Source: an uncultured Armatimonadota bacterium
Lineage (GTDB): Bacteria > Armatimonadota > Fimbriimonadia > Fimbriimonadales > Fimbriimonadaceae
DNA length: 64,000 nt
NCBI GenBank assembly: GCA_903833215.1
Contig: CAILEM010000050.1
Location: 24,137-88,136, forward strand
Reading direction: 5' to 3'
A model generated the notes under the pieces. The model was not told the DNA's origin and searched no databases. It saw only the letters and a program-made list of their open reading frames with translations. This document shows, in pieces, positions 34,585-43,753 of the stretch (within the stretch, counting starts at the first letter, position 1; every line of letters begins with the position of its first letter). Position numbers and translations under genes: made by a program.

Positions 34585-35124
34585 ATGGACGCACTATCCG
34601 AAACCCCGATCCGAACTTCCATCTTCACCATTGATCGCGCCAGCTATTCCCGTGCAAGGCTGATTGACGTAGGAGGCGCGATCTCTATTTGGGTCGGACT
34701 GGGATTGGTGGCGGACCTGGTTGGTTGGGCGATGACCTTCGGTGATGATCCATTGAATGGATTTTTTGCCCTGGCGATATTCCTCTTTCCGGGTCTGCTG
34801 ATTTTCGTGTTTCTCTTTTCGCTTGCCCGAATTTGGAGCCCCAAGAACCGACACCTCTTCGAGAGACCGAGGAGTTTTGAGTTCACCCCGGACCAGATCG
34901 CCGTGTCGATGGGAGAACGTGGCGACGCCCGATACAGTTGGTAGCTGATCACCCGGATCGCCACGCCGAAAGGCTGGACGTTCCTATTTCAGGGGCAGCT
35001 TCTTGCGGTTGCGATACCGGATTCATGCCTTGCGCCAGAAGATTTGCCAAGCTTTCGGGCATTGATTCTAGCCAAGAGGGTGCCGGCAAAGGGAAATAGC
35101 TCTCCCTTCCAGTCGAAGGACTGA
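34585..35124 (+). pseudogene. YcxB-like membrane protein gene broken by an amber codon
   Basis: From ATG 34585 the frame encodes two membrane helices (IWVGLGLVADLVGWAMTF and FALAIFLFPGLLIFVFLFSL) and the beginning of a YcxB-like domain (SFEFTPDQIAVSMGERGDARYSW). A TAG at 34942-34944 interrupts it. The same frame then continues without further stops as LITRIATPKGWTFLFQGQLL and on to PDSCLAPEDLPSFRALILAK, exactly what the rest of a YcxB domain looks like, ending at TGA 35122. One substitution (for example AAG or CAG to TAG) explains it. Without read-through the product lacks the C-terminal third. Confidence 0.78.
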
Positions 35125-35144
35125 TAGTCGTGACGGGAATGGGT

Positions 35145-35474
35145 CTAGGCGATGGCTCTTGCACGCCCTCGGATCGCCTCAAGCGAGGTGGCTTGATCTG
35201 GTTCTTGCTTCCATAGCCGATAGCCGGATTCCATATTCATCCAGTAGCCAGCCGGTATTTCAAGAGCGGCTTCTAGCTGGAGCGCTGTTTCGGCAGTCAG
35301 AAGACGACGCCCCGCAACCAACTCCGTCACGAATGATTGGGGCCTGCCCAAGATGCGGGCAAACTCTCGGATCGAAATATTCCTAGCCGCCAGTTCACTC
35401 TGGAGCGTAACTCCAGGCGGCAAAACTCTTGACGGCTTTGGATCAACGTGATTCTTCATTTTATTCGCTTCCAT
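35145..35474 (-). CDS. higA: HigA-type antitoxin (XRE helix-turn-helix)
   Basis: 109 residues from ATG 35474, which follows AAAAGGA. The core LPPGVTLQSELAARNISIREFARILGRPQSFVTELVAGRRLLTAETALQLEAALEIPAGYWMNM is the HigA pattern: helix-turn-helix with the recognition helix QSFVTELVAGRR and the terminal segment LGIPA..W. The partner toxin HigB is encoded 13 bp upstream, which is the usual higBA order. HigA represses its own promoter together with HigB and neutralises it. Confidence 0.9.
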   Translation of the reverse strand: MEANKMKNHVDPKPSRVLPPGVTLQSELAARNISIREFARILGRPQSFVTELVAGRRLLTAETALQLEAALEIPAGYWMNMESGYRLWKQEPDQATSLEAIRGRARAIA

Positions 35475-35487
35475 CCAACCATTCCTT

Positions 35488-35790
35488 TTAATGATAGTCC
35501 CGAACTGCAATGATCTCAGCGCCAGGTTCATTGTCTATCGTTACCAACCGCAAAATCAACCGGAATTGATCATTGAGTCGCATCGAATAGCATCCGGCGC
35601 ATTCGCTTGGTACCTTTTCCAACCGACGACTTTTCAAAGAACGGAGATCCCTTTCGTCCCGAGCGAAGGCTATTTGGCCCATCGCCTCAAAGAATCGGTC
35701 CACAACAACTGGCGGCAGCGATTTATAAAGCCGTCCTGACTCGGATGTGTACAGCTCGAGTACATCTCTTTCTACGATATGAATTCGCAT
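35488..35790 (-). CDS. higB: HigB/RelE-type toxin
   Basis: About 100 residues from MRIHIVERDV at 35790. A frame start at 35820 would add ten uncharacteristic residues. The sequence LRSLKSRRLEKVPSECAGCYSMRLNDQFRLILRLV resembles RelE-fold HigB toxins: the L..LKG..LE.L.G...G.YSIRIN.Q.RI.F.W pattern with basic residues in the right places for ribosome-dependent mRNA cleavage. AEIIAVRDYH at the C-terminus matches the family end (V.DYH). It is followed by HigA after 13 bp. Confidence 0.9.
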   Translation of the reverse strand: MRIHIVERDVLELYTSESGRLYKSLPPVVVDRFFEAMGQIAFARDERDLRSLKSRRLEKVPSECAGCYSMRLNDQFRLILRLVTIDNEPGAEIIAVRDYH

Positions 35791-35894
35791 GTCGCAACGA
35801 AGGCTAGCCTTCCAAATCACCGATCACTTGGTTTTGCTAGATACTAAGGAATTACGGAATAGAACATATTAGCTCCATAACTCACAGTAGTAAA

Positions 35895-37331
35895 TCATCT
35901 CGTCAACTGAAGCGAAATCCCTGCGTCCTTTCCGCTGACTATCCCATTGCCGAGGTCTCCACCATGGTCGGTCAAATCATTTCCAACACCGTAAACCTTC
36001 TCCTGCTTCGGCAAGTAGGTGAATGGCTGGCCATCGAACGGATTCGTTGGCCACGCACCAAGGATCGGTACGAAACCGGCCACCGTCGGTGGCAGTTTGC
36101 CGCCGTGACTTGCTCGGTAAACCCTCGAAGCTAACAATATCCTTGTCAAATCACGTTCGGCACGCCACCCGCAGCTAAGGGTTGGGAGAATGTCCCAGGT
36201 GTACTGACCGACTACCAACCGTCCCAAGCTGTTGTGAATTCGATTGAGGGCTGATCGCACATCTTCCGTGTTGGGAGTTGGAGGTTTGGCAGGACTCGCT
36301 GCATCGAGAGTATTTCCTATCGCTGTTACAAGATCCATCGACTTGTACGGCCCTTTGTAATTACTTTGATAGATGTGCCGCAGGACGTCATTTGCATCCT
36401 GTTCCAGTTCGTTGTAGGAGGTTCGGTCGAGTTTGCTAAGCGGAACACTGGCATTAGAAATAGCGAACTGAGTTTTTCTTGCCGCCTTCTTAACGGTCTC
36501 AAGAGCATCATACGAGCCCGCACCCGTCAATTTAGGCTTGTTGGAAGCGAGATCAGGCAACGTGTACTCAAGAAATTCTCCTTTGATCGCAGCAACCAAG
36601 TTTTGGTCTTCTTTGGGTGCTGGTTGCAGAGATCTGAGGATCACAGAACAATCCTTGGCCGGAAATTTCGACTGGGCATACAGATCGGTAGTTGACGTCG
36701 AAATGCCCATTACAATGTTAGTCGCAAGATAAGGGAAGATGCTGCCACTACCGGAACGCATCGCATCTACGAGCCTGTACAACAACAAAACGAGCCGAGT
36801 CGCCATTCCAAAATCACTAGCCGCCACGTAGCTCTCAGAACTGAAAGCCAACATCCGTGTTAGGTCGATTTGCGCGCGAGAGCTGTCTGCGTCCTCCATC
36901 TCTAGCCCAGACGGCACAGCTAACGGTCCGCTCGCAAGGACCGCCTCCAAATCCGACAAGAGGTGGGGATTGGTTTTCCAGAGTCGCTTCACCAACGCAA
37001 TCTGTTCCGCTTCGGTGACTTTCACGTTCGTCTTGCCGCCCTTAGAGATCTGCCAGAGCGCAGACCAATTGGCTGTGACTCTGTTCGCGTCTTCTGGCTT
37101 GATTTTCTTCGCGAGGGCGATGAGTTTCTCGTAGCGCGCTTTGGCCGCCTTATCCTCAGGCGGCACATTGAGCAACTCTTTCGGAACCAACGCCTTGAGC
37201 TCGTTCAGCGTCGCCAGACGCACTTCAGGCTTCTGCTCGGCGCAGCCCGTCACGACCACGACGGACGCGGCACTCGCGAGATACAAAGCCATTGGCAGTA
37301 ACCCAAAACGAGCGAGAGCGTTCATTGCCAT
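35895..37331 (-). CDS. Lipoprotein of unknown function
   Basis: 478 residues starting at MAMNALARF (ATG 37331). A further 30 codons of open frame upstream are not signal-like. The N-terminus ends in a lipobox (VVVTGC, cysteine near residue 29), so the mature protein should be lipid-anchored. The body is mostly helical and contains DLTRILLASRVYRASHGGKLPPTVAGFVPILGAWPTNPFDGQPFTY near the C-terminus. That phrase (R.YR..HG.YP..L..L....P.DPF.G.P..Y) is common in the last domain of planctomycete and related proteins that also follow pseudopilin-like genes. Function unknown. Confidence 0.78.
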   Translation of the reverse strand: MAMNALARFGLLPMALYLASAASVVVVTGCAEQKPEVRLATLNELKALVPKELLNVPPEDKAAKARYEKLIALAKKIKPEDANRVTANWSALWQISKGGKTNVKVTEAEQIALVKRLWKTNPHLLSDLEAVLASGPLAVPSGLEMEDADSSRAQIDLTRMLAFSSESYVAASDFGMATRLVLLLYRLVDAMRSGSGSIFPYLATNIVMGISTSTTDLYAQSKFPAKDCSVILRSLQPAPKEDQNLVAAIKGEFLEYTLPDLASNKPKLTGAGSYDALETVKKAARKTQFAISNASVPLSKLDRTSYNELEQDANDVLRHIYQSNYKGPYKSMDLVTAIGNTLDAASPAKPPTPNTEDVRSALNRIHNSLGRLVVGQYTWDILPTLSCGWRAERDLTRILLASRVYRASHGGKLPPTVAGFVPILGAWPTNPFDGQPFTYLPKQEKVYGVGNDLTDHGGDLGNGIVSGKDAGISLQLTR

Positions 37332-37554
37332 ATCATGGCATGCGCTTATCGATTTTGAATCACAGCAAGATATGGCCAATACGGCCAATTGGCCCAGTAG
37401 CCCTTTGTGAGGAGTATCCAAACTCCGGTTTATTTTCCTTCAGGCTTCGAGATACTTCCCAGAACTCGGATGTAGAGTTTCCCCAGATCTAGATTGGGTG
37501 AGCCTAAGTCGGCATTGGGAATGGAACCATCTCAAACACTGAAGGTGTTTTGTC

Positions 37555-37596
37555 CCAAAAGCCCAGGGATGCGGCCACAAGCCGCTTCCCTGGGCT
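37555..37596 (-). terminator. Intrinsic terminator of the pseudopilin gene
   Basis: AGCCCAGGGA, a mismatch, GCGGC, a 5-nt loop, GCCGC, a mismatch and TCCCTGGGCT make a stem of about 16 pairs. Read on the minus strand it is followed by TTTTGGGAC. It lies about 90 bp downstream of the pseudopilin stop codon at 37684. Confidence 0.82.
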
Positions 37597-37630
37597 GGAC
37601 CACCAGCACACAAATCCCCTAGCCTCCCGA

Positions 37631-37669
37631 GTCGGCACGATCACCGCCGACGACGGGGGCCGCTGAAAT
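37631..37669 (-). repeat. Dispersed repeat, copy 4 (diverged)
   Basis: GTCGGCACGATCACCGCCGA continues as CGACGGGGGCCGCTGAA. Compared with copy 3 (GTCGGTACGATCACCGCCGACTACGTTGGCCGCTGAA) it has only a few changes over ~38 bp, so the repeat unit is longer than the 25-bp core. Confidence 0.75.
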
Positions 37670-37683
37670 TATCGGGATCAGAT

Positions 37684-38445
37684 CTACTGGAACGGATTGC
37701 TCATGTCAAAACCGGTCGCGACATTGAAGATCTGCGACGGCTTCTTGTATCCACCGTGCCCGTCGGCGAAAACGTAGTTACCGCCTCCGAGGTGTCGGTC
37801 TGAGATGGCACCTGCTTGAGGGTCCATGTCATTCTCCGGCGCAACCGGGTTGGAAGTGTTCCACCACGAGTGATAGATGTCATCGCAGTACTGAGGCACG
37901 CCGTTGAAGGGAACGCTCCGGCGCTCGCCGAAGTACAAGGTGTTCGAAACATGCTGAACCTGTGACTCGTTAAGACCCCACACAAAGAAACCGTTGATCA
38001 GGTAGCTATTGACCTGGGGACCACCTTCGTTGATCGTGGTCGGACAGGCGGGATCATTAGGATTCGGGTCGGCCGGACACACATAAAGCTTGTTTCGAAT
38101 CATCGCCTCATCAGTGGGCTCACCCTTTTGGATGTAAGGGATTAACCACGTGAACACCGAACCAAGGTCTGGTTCCTCAATACTGCCGTCAGCATCATCG
38201 ATTTGGGGCTGGCTGGTTGTGGTGGCCTTCACCTGCGGATAAGCATCATCAAAGTCTTGGATGTAAAGCTGAGACGCAAGGCCGATCTGCTTCACATTGG
38301 AGAGGCACGCCGTCTTCTTTGCCGCTGCCTTAGCCTGAGCAAATACCGGGAACAAGATCGCCGCGAGGATTGCGATGATCGCAATCACGACGAGCAGTTC
38401 AATCAGCGTAAATCCAAGGCGTCGATTGGGCCGGTGTGTGTCCAT
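37684..38445 (-). CDS. Type II secretion pseudopilin-like protein (H-X9-DG)
   Basis: 253 residues. The prepilin cleavage site is G-FTLIELL with the conserved Glu at position 5 after cleavage and a long hydrophobic helix, followed by [30 protein letters not shown], the form typical of Armatimonadota and Planctomycetota. The C-terminal motif [18 protein letters not shown] is an exact H-X9-DG element. Cysteines in [16 protein letters not shown] lie in the globular part. It would be processed by prepilin peptidase and inserted into a pilin-like filament or remain as a membrane-anchored protein. Several close homologues occur within 8 kb. Confidence 0.93.
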   Translation of the reverse strand: MDTHRPNRRLGFTLIELLVVIAIIAILAAILFPVFAQAKAAAKKTACLSNVKQIGLASQLYIQDFDDAYPQVKATTTSQPQIDDADGSIEEPDLGSVFTWLIPYIQKGEPTDEAMIRNKLYVCPADPNPNDPACPTTINEGGPQVNSYLINGFFVWGLNESQVQHVSNTLYFGERRSVPFNGVPQYCDDIYHSWWNTSNPVAPENDMDPQAGAISDRHLGGGNYVFADGHGGYKKPSQIFNVATGFDMSNPFQ

Positions 38446-38647
38446 AAGGTGCTTGGATTATACGATAGGTTTTTCCAAAAATTAGATTCATTCCGACGAC
38501 ACAATCAGTGAGATTACTGGATCCTTTCGTATTGCCCTGCAGAAGCGTTCGTTGCTGAAGGCCAAAGGGTTCATCCGCGACATATATAGTCCGCTTTCCC
38601 AGTCACATAGCCGTGACAGAAAGGTCTGCCACGGATACACTGACGCC

Positions 38648-41002
38648 ATGAGCGCTTTGCTCTCCATCGGTTTGAGCCTTATCACACTGGGCGGTCAAGC
38701 ACCCAAAGTCATTGACCTATGTCAGTACAGTTCGACCTCGGAAGCTCGGTCCAAATGGACAGCTTATGATGGGGGGCTACCCGTAGAGGCCCAAGGTAAA
38801 GGGATACGTCTTCCCTGCAACGTCATTGGAGATCATCCACGTGCGTTTTGGGACAGAGCCCTGGACTTGGACCTACGTCGAGTAGACCGATTTACGTTCT
38901 CGTTTCATGTTGAGGATCGACGCAAGCTATCTCCAGCGTTCAACCTCTACTTCCAAAGCGAGAACGGCTGGTTTACCACTGGGTTCGTCGCCGAGAATGG
39001 TTGGAATCAGATCACCGTCTCTAAAGCCCAATTTGGAACGGAGGGGACTCCGGCAGGTTGGAAGCACATTACTGGCCTAAGGATCGGTGCGTGGAAGTCA
39101 GGGGATGCGGTGACGACACTTGGTATCGCTGATATCAGGGCCATTTCGTCAGACATCGTCGTGGTCCAAGGCGACCTAACGCCAAAAACTTCGCCAGAGT
39201 ACGGCACAGTTGTTGGCCAAGCAAAGGTGGTCAGCAGCGTATTGAGCGAACTCGGAGTGGATTCAGGTGGACTCTCCGACCTAGACGTCGAAGACGGTGC
39301 ATTGACCGGTCGCAAGGTCGCGATCTTCCCCCATAACCCGAATATGAGTGAGAAGGAGATGGACGAAGTTGAGAAGTTCGTCCAGGCGGGCGGGCGAGTC
39401 ATTGGGTTCTACAGCGTTCATCCTCGACTACTCAAAACCATTGGCGTACAGGTCACCGGATGGAAGCCGCAAGAACATCCTGGCCAATTCGCTTTGATCC
39501 GATTCTCGAAAGATTTGATACCTGAATTGCCAACCTCCGTCCAGCAAGCCTCCTGGAACTCAAACGTCATCGCCCCAAGCCGACCGTCTGCTCAAATCAT
39601 CGGTCAATGGTGTGACGCCAAGGGCAACGCGAGCGGCTATCCCGCGATGGTTGCGTCCGACACTGGCGCTTACATGGCACATGTTTTGCTTCCCGATGAT
39701 CCCGTTGGCAAACAACAAATGATGCTGGCCCTCCTCGGCCACTTTGATCGTGATGTTTGGCCCGCTGCGTGTGAACGTGCCAGAGCGAACGCTGGAGTGG
39801 TGGGAGAGTTTTCAACGCTCTCTGCGGCTGCCGCAAAACTGGGTTCGGCAGTGACGGCAGAAGCAAGACGGTCTTTTGCCGCCGGGGACCTAGCACAGAA
39901 GCACGGAAAATTCAGTGAAGCCATAAAGCTCTACAGCAGCACGAACCAGGCACTCAGGGTCGCCTACTGCGCCGCCCAGCCAACCAAAGCCAACGAAATG
40001 CGGGCAGTTTGGTGTCACTCCGCTTTCGGTGTTGCAGGGAAAACCTGGGATCAAACCACCCAGCAACTCGCCGCAAATGGCATCAACATGTTGGTCCCCA
40101 ACATGCTCTGGGGCGGACGCGCTTACTACGACAGCAAACTGCTTCCTGTCGACGAATCCGTCAAGACCCAAGGCGACCAGATCGCCTCCTGCATCGCGGC
40201 GAGGAAGAAGCATGACATCCAAGTGCATGTGTGGAAGGTGAATTGGAACCTTATCAACGCCCCATCTGAATTCTTGGCCCGAATGCGCGCGGAGCATCGC
40301 ACCCAAAAGAACCCGGCCGGAATCGATATCGACTGGCTCTGCCCTTCTAACCCAATCAACTACGAACTTGAGCGAGATTCGATGCTGGAAGTCGTACGGA
40401 ACTACGCCATTGACGGCATACATTTCGACTACATCCGCTATCCGGATTCCGATGGTTGCTACTGCGAAGGCTGTCGAACTCGTTTTGAGGAGCAGCTACA
40501 AGTGCGGATCGGACACTGGCCACAGGATGTTCTCACCGGAGGATACAAGACGAAGTATCTCGACTTCCGTCGCGCAAATATCACCAAGCTCGTTCGCTCC
40601 GTCAGTACCGAAGCCCGAAAGATCCGTCCTGGAATCAAAATCTCTGCTGCCGTCTTCGCCGACTACCCACAATGCCGAGACACCGTTGGGCAAGACTGGG
40701 TGAACTGGGCAAAAAGCGGCTACCTTGACTTCGTTTGTCCTATGGACTACACCAACTCGGCGAGCCAATACGAACAGTGGATGGAAAATCAATCCGCCGT
40801 CATCGGCAAGACCACATTGTTCTGCCCCGGCGTCGGAGTGACTCTCGAAAACACGATGACCTCCGATCAGGTCGCCCGACAAATCCAAATTAGCCGCAAA
40901 TTCGGATCTTCCGGTTTCATCCTCTTCAACCTAAATGACGCCCTCCTAAAATCAGTTCTCCCTGACCTGCATCGAGGAGTCACGAAATTCGGATCTAAAT
41001 GA
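38648..41002 (+). CDS. Secreted family 10-like glycosyl hydrolase (GHL10)
   Basis: 784 residues from ATG 38648 (MSALLSIGLSLITLGGQ, signal peptide). The 32 codons upstream are open but not signal-like. Residues ~20-180 form a sugar-binding-like beta domain. Residues ~180-420 include VAIFPHNPNMSEKEMDEVEKFVQAGGRVIGF, a glutamine-amidotransferase-like fold. From ~450 the GHL10 (PF02638) TIM barrel follows: AVWCHSAFGVAGKTWDQTTQQLAANGINMLVPNM, VHVWKVNWN, YAIDGIHFDYIRYP, ISAAVFADYP and YLDFVCPMDYTNS. Such proteins probably hydrolyse a polysaccharide. The substrate is not known. Confidence 0.85.
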   Translation: MSALLSIGLSLITLGGQAPKVIDLCQYSSTSEARSKWTAYDGGLPVEAQGKGIRLPCNVIGDHPRAFWDRALDLDLRRVDRFTFSFHVEDRRKLSPAFNLYFQSENGWFTTGFVAENGWNQITVSKAQFGTEGTPAGWKHITGLRIGAWKSGDAVTTLGIADIRAISSDIVVVQGDLTPKTSPEYGTVVGQAKVVSSVLSELGVDSGGLSDLDVEDGALTGRKVAIFPHNPNMSEKEMDEVEKFVQAGGRVIGFYSVHPRLLKTIGVQVTGWKPQEHPGQFALIRFSKDLIPELPTSVQQASWNSNVIAPSRPSAQIIGQWCDAKGNASGYPAMVASDTGAYMAHVLLPDDPVGKQQMMLALLGHFDRDVWPAACERARANAGVVGEFSTLSAAAAKLGSAVTAEARRSFAAGDLAQKHGKFSEAIKLYSSTNQALRVAYCAAQPTKANEMRAVWCHSAFGVAGKTWDQTTQQLAANGINMLVPNMLWGGRAYYDSKLLPVDESVKTQGDQIASCIAARKKHDIQVHVWKVNWNLINAPSEFLARMRAEHRTQKNPAGIDIDWLCPSNPINYELERDSMLEVVRNYAIDGIHFDYIRYPDSDGCYCEGCRTRFEEQLQVRIGHWPQDVLTGGYKTKYLDFRRANITKLVRSVSTEARKIRPGIKISAAVFADYPQCRDTVGQDWVNWAKSGYLDFVCPMDYTNSASQYEQWMENQSAVIGKTTLFCPGVGVTLENTMTSDQVARQIQISRKFGSSGFILFNLNDALLKSVLPDLHRGVTKFGSK

Positions 41003-41156
41003 AATATGCACGGGTCGATGAGCCCTGGAGTGGCGGCTCTATACCAGCCCAGGTTGAAAGTCTGGCGTCAGCCTTTCACTCAAATCGGAGTCGAGTAGGG
41101 CGGCGGCATTCGACATAAAGGAAGAATCCACGCCCAAGGTAGACTCTCTCATTCCC

Positions 41157-41579
41157 GTGACGCAGTTTCTGTTCGAGAGATTCCAGGCAATTCACTCACG
41201 AAGCGCCTTGGCGGCCATGATGGCTGCCTGCTTCTTGCTGTATTCGGTGCTTCCTCTGAATGTCAGTCCGGTTGGGTTACAATGCCCCACCGCCCCGATT
41301 CAGAAAATTGTGGTTGCGGTAAACGTCTGCTGTGGGAAGGTTGAAGAGCTTGCTGTGCGAGCGCCGAAACCCGGTGAAAAAGGGTTTGTTCAGTGCAACT
41401 GTGCGGAAAAGAAGAGCTCCACACAAAAAACGGCTGTGACCTCCAAAACCGTCCCGATTTTATTAGTAGCGCAGCGAATTCCTGAAATTTCCCCGTTAGA
41501 GCTGACCGGCCATACCTTTGATTATTGCGACCGTTTTCAGTCGCTAGACCTTGCCCCACCTCTTTTGCCTCCCGTCTGA
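41157..41579 (+). CDS. Secreted Cys-rich small protein of unknown function
   Basis: 140 residues with a GTG start at 41157. An upstream membrane segment or signal (ALAAMMAACFLLYSVLPLNV) is followed by cysteines in GLQCPTA, VNVCCGK, VQCNCAEK and FDYCDRF. The CC and CXC pairs are unusual for a periplasmic protein and suggest metal or redox chemistry. I recognise no family. It is followed after 106 bp by a pseudopilin gene and two thioredoxin-like genes, so it may share a redox function with them. Confidence 0.65.
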   Translation: MTQFLFERFQAIHSRSALAAMMAACFLLYSVLPLNVSPVGLQCPTAPIQKIVVAVNVCCGKVEELAVRAPKPGEKGFVQCNCAEKKSSTQKTAVTSKTVPILLVAQRIPEISPLELTGHTFDYCDRFQSLDLAPPLLPPV

Positions 41580-41685
41580 GCGATGAAACTTATGGCGCGT
41601 CTGCGCCAAATTCTCGCTTCCTCAGACGCTCCGCCTTGCTTATCCAAGGTGATCGTCTCCCGTTTCCGAACGAGGCAAATCCGAA

Positions 41686-42417
41686 TTGAAATCTAAAGCA
41701 TTCACGCTCGTTGAGCTTCTCGTCGTTATCGCAATCATTGCGATTCTCGCTGCCATTCTCTTCCCCGTTTTCGCCCAAGCAAAAGCCGCAGCGAAAAAGA
41801 CAGCTTGCCTAAGTAACGGCAGGCAGATCGGACTCGCTTTGATGATGTACCTTGGCGACAATGACGACCGGTATCCACAAGAGCACCCGAGTACGAGCAA
41901 CCCTGTTGTCGACGACAACGAGGCCCAACTCGAAGCAGAAGACTACGGATCACCGTTCGACAAGATCCTTCCTTACGTCTCGTCGAAAGACACAACCAAG
42001 ACCCAACTCTATGTCTGCCCCGCCGATAGCGATCCCCACGGCTTAACTCTCCTTGACTCCCAGGGGAGTTGCATCGGCCTGAGTGCCCCACCGCCCGGCC
42101 CGCTCAGCAGCTATCTGCTTAATGCGTACTACTTATTTGGAGCCACGTCGAGCGAAATCACAGCTCCTGCGCAGTCAACTTACATTTCCGAGCGAAGGGA
42201 CAATTTCTGCGATGTCCATTATCACCCTTGGTTAGCAGAAGTCGAGCCGTCATCGGGTCCGAATGACACGATCAACCCGGTTGCGATCTCGGCCGACCGG
42301 CACACGAAAGGATCCAACCACGTCTATGCCGAAGGTCACGCGAAGTGGCGCCCCTTTTCGCTTGCGCGCGCCACGTTTGAAGGCCATTTGCTGTACGGCG
42401 AATTCCAGGCTTTCTAG
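41686..42417 (+). CDS. Type II secretion pseudopilin-like protein
   Basis: 243 residues with a TTG start (no ATG fits: the cleavage site lies at residue 5, [11 protein letters not shown]). The N-terminal helix and [40 protein letters not shown] follow the same template as the gene at 37684. The C-terminal motif is [15 protein letters not shown], i.e. H-X9-EG, a conservative variant. It is the second gene of a likely operon with the small cysteine-rich protein upstream and two thioredoxin-like genes 6 bp downstream. Note that the cleavage residue is Ala rather than Gly. Confidence 0.9.
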   Translation: MKSKAFTLVELLVVIAIIAILAAILFPVFAQAKAAAKKTACLSNGRQIGLALMMYLGDNDDRYPQEHPSTSNPVVDDNEAQLEAEDYGSPFDKILPYVSSKDTTKTQLYVCPADSDPHGLTLLDSQGSCIGLSAPPPGPLSSYLLNAYYLFGATSSEITAPAQSTYISERRDNFCDVHYHPWLAEVEPSSGPNDTINPVAISADRHTKGSNHVYAEGHAKWRPFSLARATFEGHLLYGEFQAF

Positions 42418-42423
42418 AGGTTC

Positions 42424-43140
42424 ATGTATATGAATAAGGCACTTGTCGTAAAGGCAGTGTCCGTCAGCATGGCAGGCGTGTTTCTCGTCATTGTGGGGTT
42501 GGCCGGCTACGTCGCCGTCACCAACTCCCGTTTGGAGAAGCGCCCAGCTGCGCCAACGGAAGCGCTCGTATTTCGGGAGGGAAAGCTCCACCCTGTTACC
42601 GAGGCGATGAGCAAAGCAGCGAACTCCCTGGGAGGAGTCTCTGCTCCTAATTTCGCAGCCTTGGATCTGGCAGGTCGAAATTGCTCACTCGCTTCACTCA
42701 CCAAGGATAAACCGGCGGTGCTGTACTTCATCGAGGTTCAGTGTCCTTGCTGCAAAGGGGCGAAACCGTACATCGATCGGATTAAGAACTACTACGGCGA
42801 TGTCTGCAATGTGGTCGGGGTGATTGATGCGAAGCCATCGATGGCAAAGCTCTGGGTTCAAGCCGTTGCTCCTCAATTTGCAGTCATCCCCGACCCCGAT
42901 ATGAAGATCGTGCGTGCATTCAAAGCCCAGCGCGGCGTCTATACAACCCTCATTGCTCCCGGAGGCAAGATCGTCAAGGCGTACCCTGGGTACAGCCAGG
43001 ACATGCTTCAAGACATCACGACAAAGATCGCGAGTCTGGCCGGAGTCGCCCTACGCCCCATGCCCCTCGCTCCCGCACCCAAGAAGATGACGTCTGGGTG
43101 CATTTTCCCCGGCACCAAATTGCCAGGAGACGAATTATGA
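42424..43140 (+). CDS. Membrane-anchored thioredoxin/redoxin-like protein
   Basis: 238 residues. One N-terminal helix (residues ~9-33) anchors a redoxin domain beginning GGVSAPNFAALDLAGRNCSLASLTKDKPAVLYFIEVQCPCCKGAKPYIDRI. The active-site cysteines are in CPCC, an unusual three-cysteine version of CXXC. VVGVIDAKPSMAKLW, FAVIPDPDMKIVRAFKAQ and TTLIAPGGKIVKAYPGY are the remaining redoxin strands. The tail ends MTSGCIFPGTKLPG, with a cysteine also found in the next gene. It overlaps that gene by ATGA. A role in disulfide chemistry of exported proteins is likely. Confidence 0.87.
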   Translation: MYMNKALVVKAVSVSMAGVFLVIVGLAGYVAVTNSRLEKRPAAPTEALVFREGKLHPVTEAMSKAANSLGGVSAPNFAALDLAGRNCSLASLTKDKPAVLYFIEVQCPCCKGAKPYIDRIKNYYGDVCNVVGVIDAKPSMAKLWVQAVAPQFAVIPDPDMKIVRAFKAQRGVYTTLIAPGGKIVKAYPGYSQDMLQDITTKIASLAGVALRPMPLAPAPKKMTSGCIFPGTKLPGDEL

Positions 43141-43694
43141 AGCTTCACAAATCCCTTCTTTCTCTCACAACCCTCGTATTTGGCTCGCTTTCTGCCTGTG
43201 CAGGCGAGATGACAGCCCCACCATTTTCAGCGATGGCTTCTGATGGAAAGCACTACAACGTCCAGAGCCTCACGTCGGGGCAGCCCGTCCTCATGATGTT
43301 TTTCACAGCAGGTTGTCCCCACAACGCACACGGTATCGAAGATATGAATCGGTTGACCAAATTGGCGGCAGGAAAGATCAGGATTGTCGGTATGACAAAT
43401 CTTGATGCGAAGCAAACGAAGCAGTTCGCACGGAATCACCACGCCAAATTCCCAATCCTCTCGGACTCGGACGGCAAAGTGATTGCGAAATTCGGTGCTC
43501 TCGCGGGCCTCGACAACGTCCTCATTCTTCCGAATGGCAAGCTTGCGAAAAAATGGACCGGATATAACCAGACTACTGTGGGCGACGTCGAAGCAGAGCT
43601 ATCACGCCGTGGTTACCCTGCACTAAAGCTAAACGTTGCATACCTCCCAAAAGACCGGCAGTCAGGGTGCGCCTTTGGCGAGGACATGAAGTAG
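43137..43694 (+). CDS. Periplasmic redoxin-like protein with single peroxidatic-type cysteine
   Basis: 185 residues from ATG 43137. A signal peptide ends in LSACAGE, which could also be a lipobox (SACAG region). The redoxin core is MTAPPFSAMASDGKHYNVQSLTSGQPVLMMFFTAGCPHNAHG, where the CXXC position reads CPHN, so only the first cysteine remains, as in 1-Cys peroxiredoxin-like proteins. IRIVGMTNLDAKQTKQFARNHHAKFPILSDSDGKVIAKFG and LILPNGKLAKKWTGY complete the fold. The end KDRQSGCAFGED shares SGC.F with the preceding protein. This C-terminal cysteine may be the resolving partner. Confidence 0.87.
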   Translation: MKLHKSLLSLTTLVFGSLSACAGEMTAPPFSAMASDGKHYNVQSLTSGQPVLMMFFTAGCPHNAHGIEDMNRLTKLAAGKIRIVGMTNLDAKQTKQFARNHHAKFPILSDSDGKVIAKFGALAGLDNVLILPNGKLAKKWTGYNQTTVGDVEAELSRRGYPALKLNVAYLPKDRQSGCAFGEDMK

Positions 43695-43753
43695 GTTTCT
43701 CGACCTCCGCTACTTGCCCTTGCGGAGGTCAAATGGCGACAGAGCGGTACCCA

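Larger units (their letters stand above)
37332..37683. other. Intergenic region with terminator and repeat copy
   Basis: Contains the minus-strand terminator at 37555-37596 and the fourth, diverged copy of the dispersed repeat at 37631-37669. The remainder shows nothing. Confidence 0.6.

Noticed and set aside
16300..34944. Reassignment or routine suppression of TAG, suggested by two otherwise intact frames with a TAG codon
   Set aside because: Many clearly intact genes in the window end in TAG at the expected length (CapA-like, aminotransferase, ltaE, ccmE, ccmF, the aspartic protease), so TAG works as a normal stop.
35145..35190. Frame from 34949 to 35182 on the minus strand
   Set aside because: It is antisense to the YcxB-like sequence, which explains its open frame.
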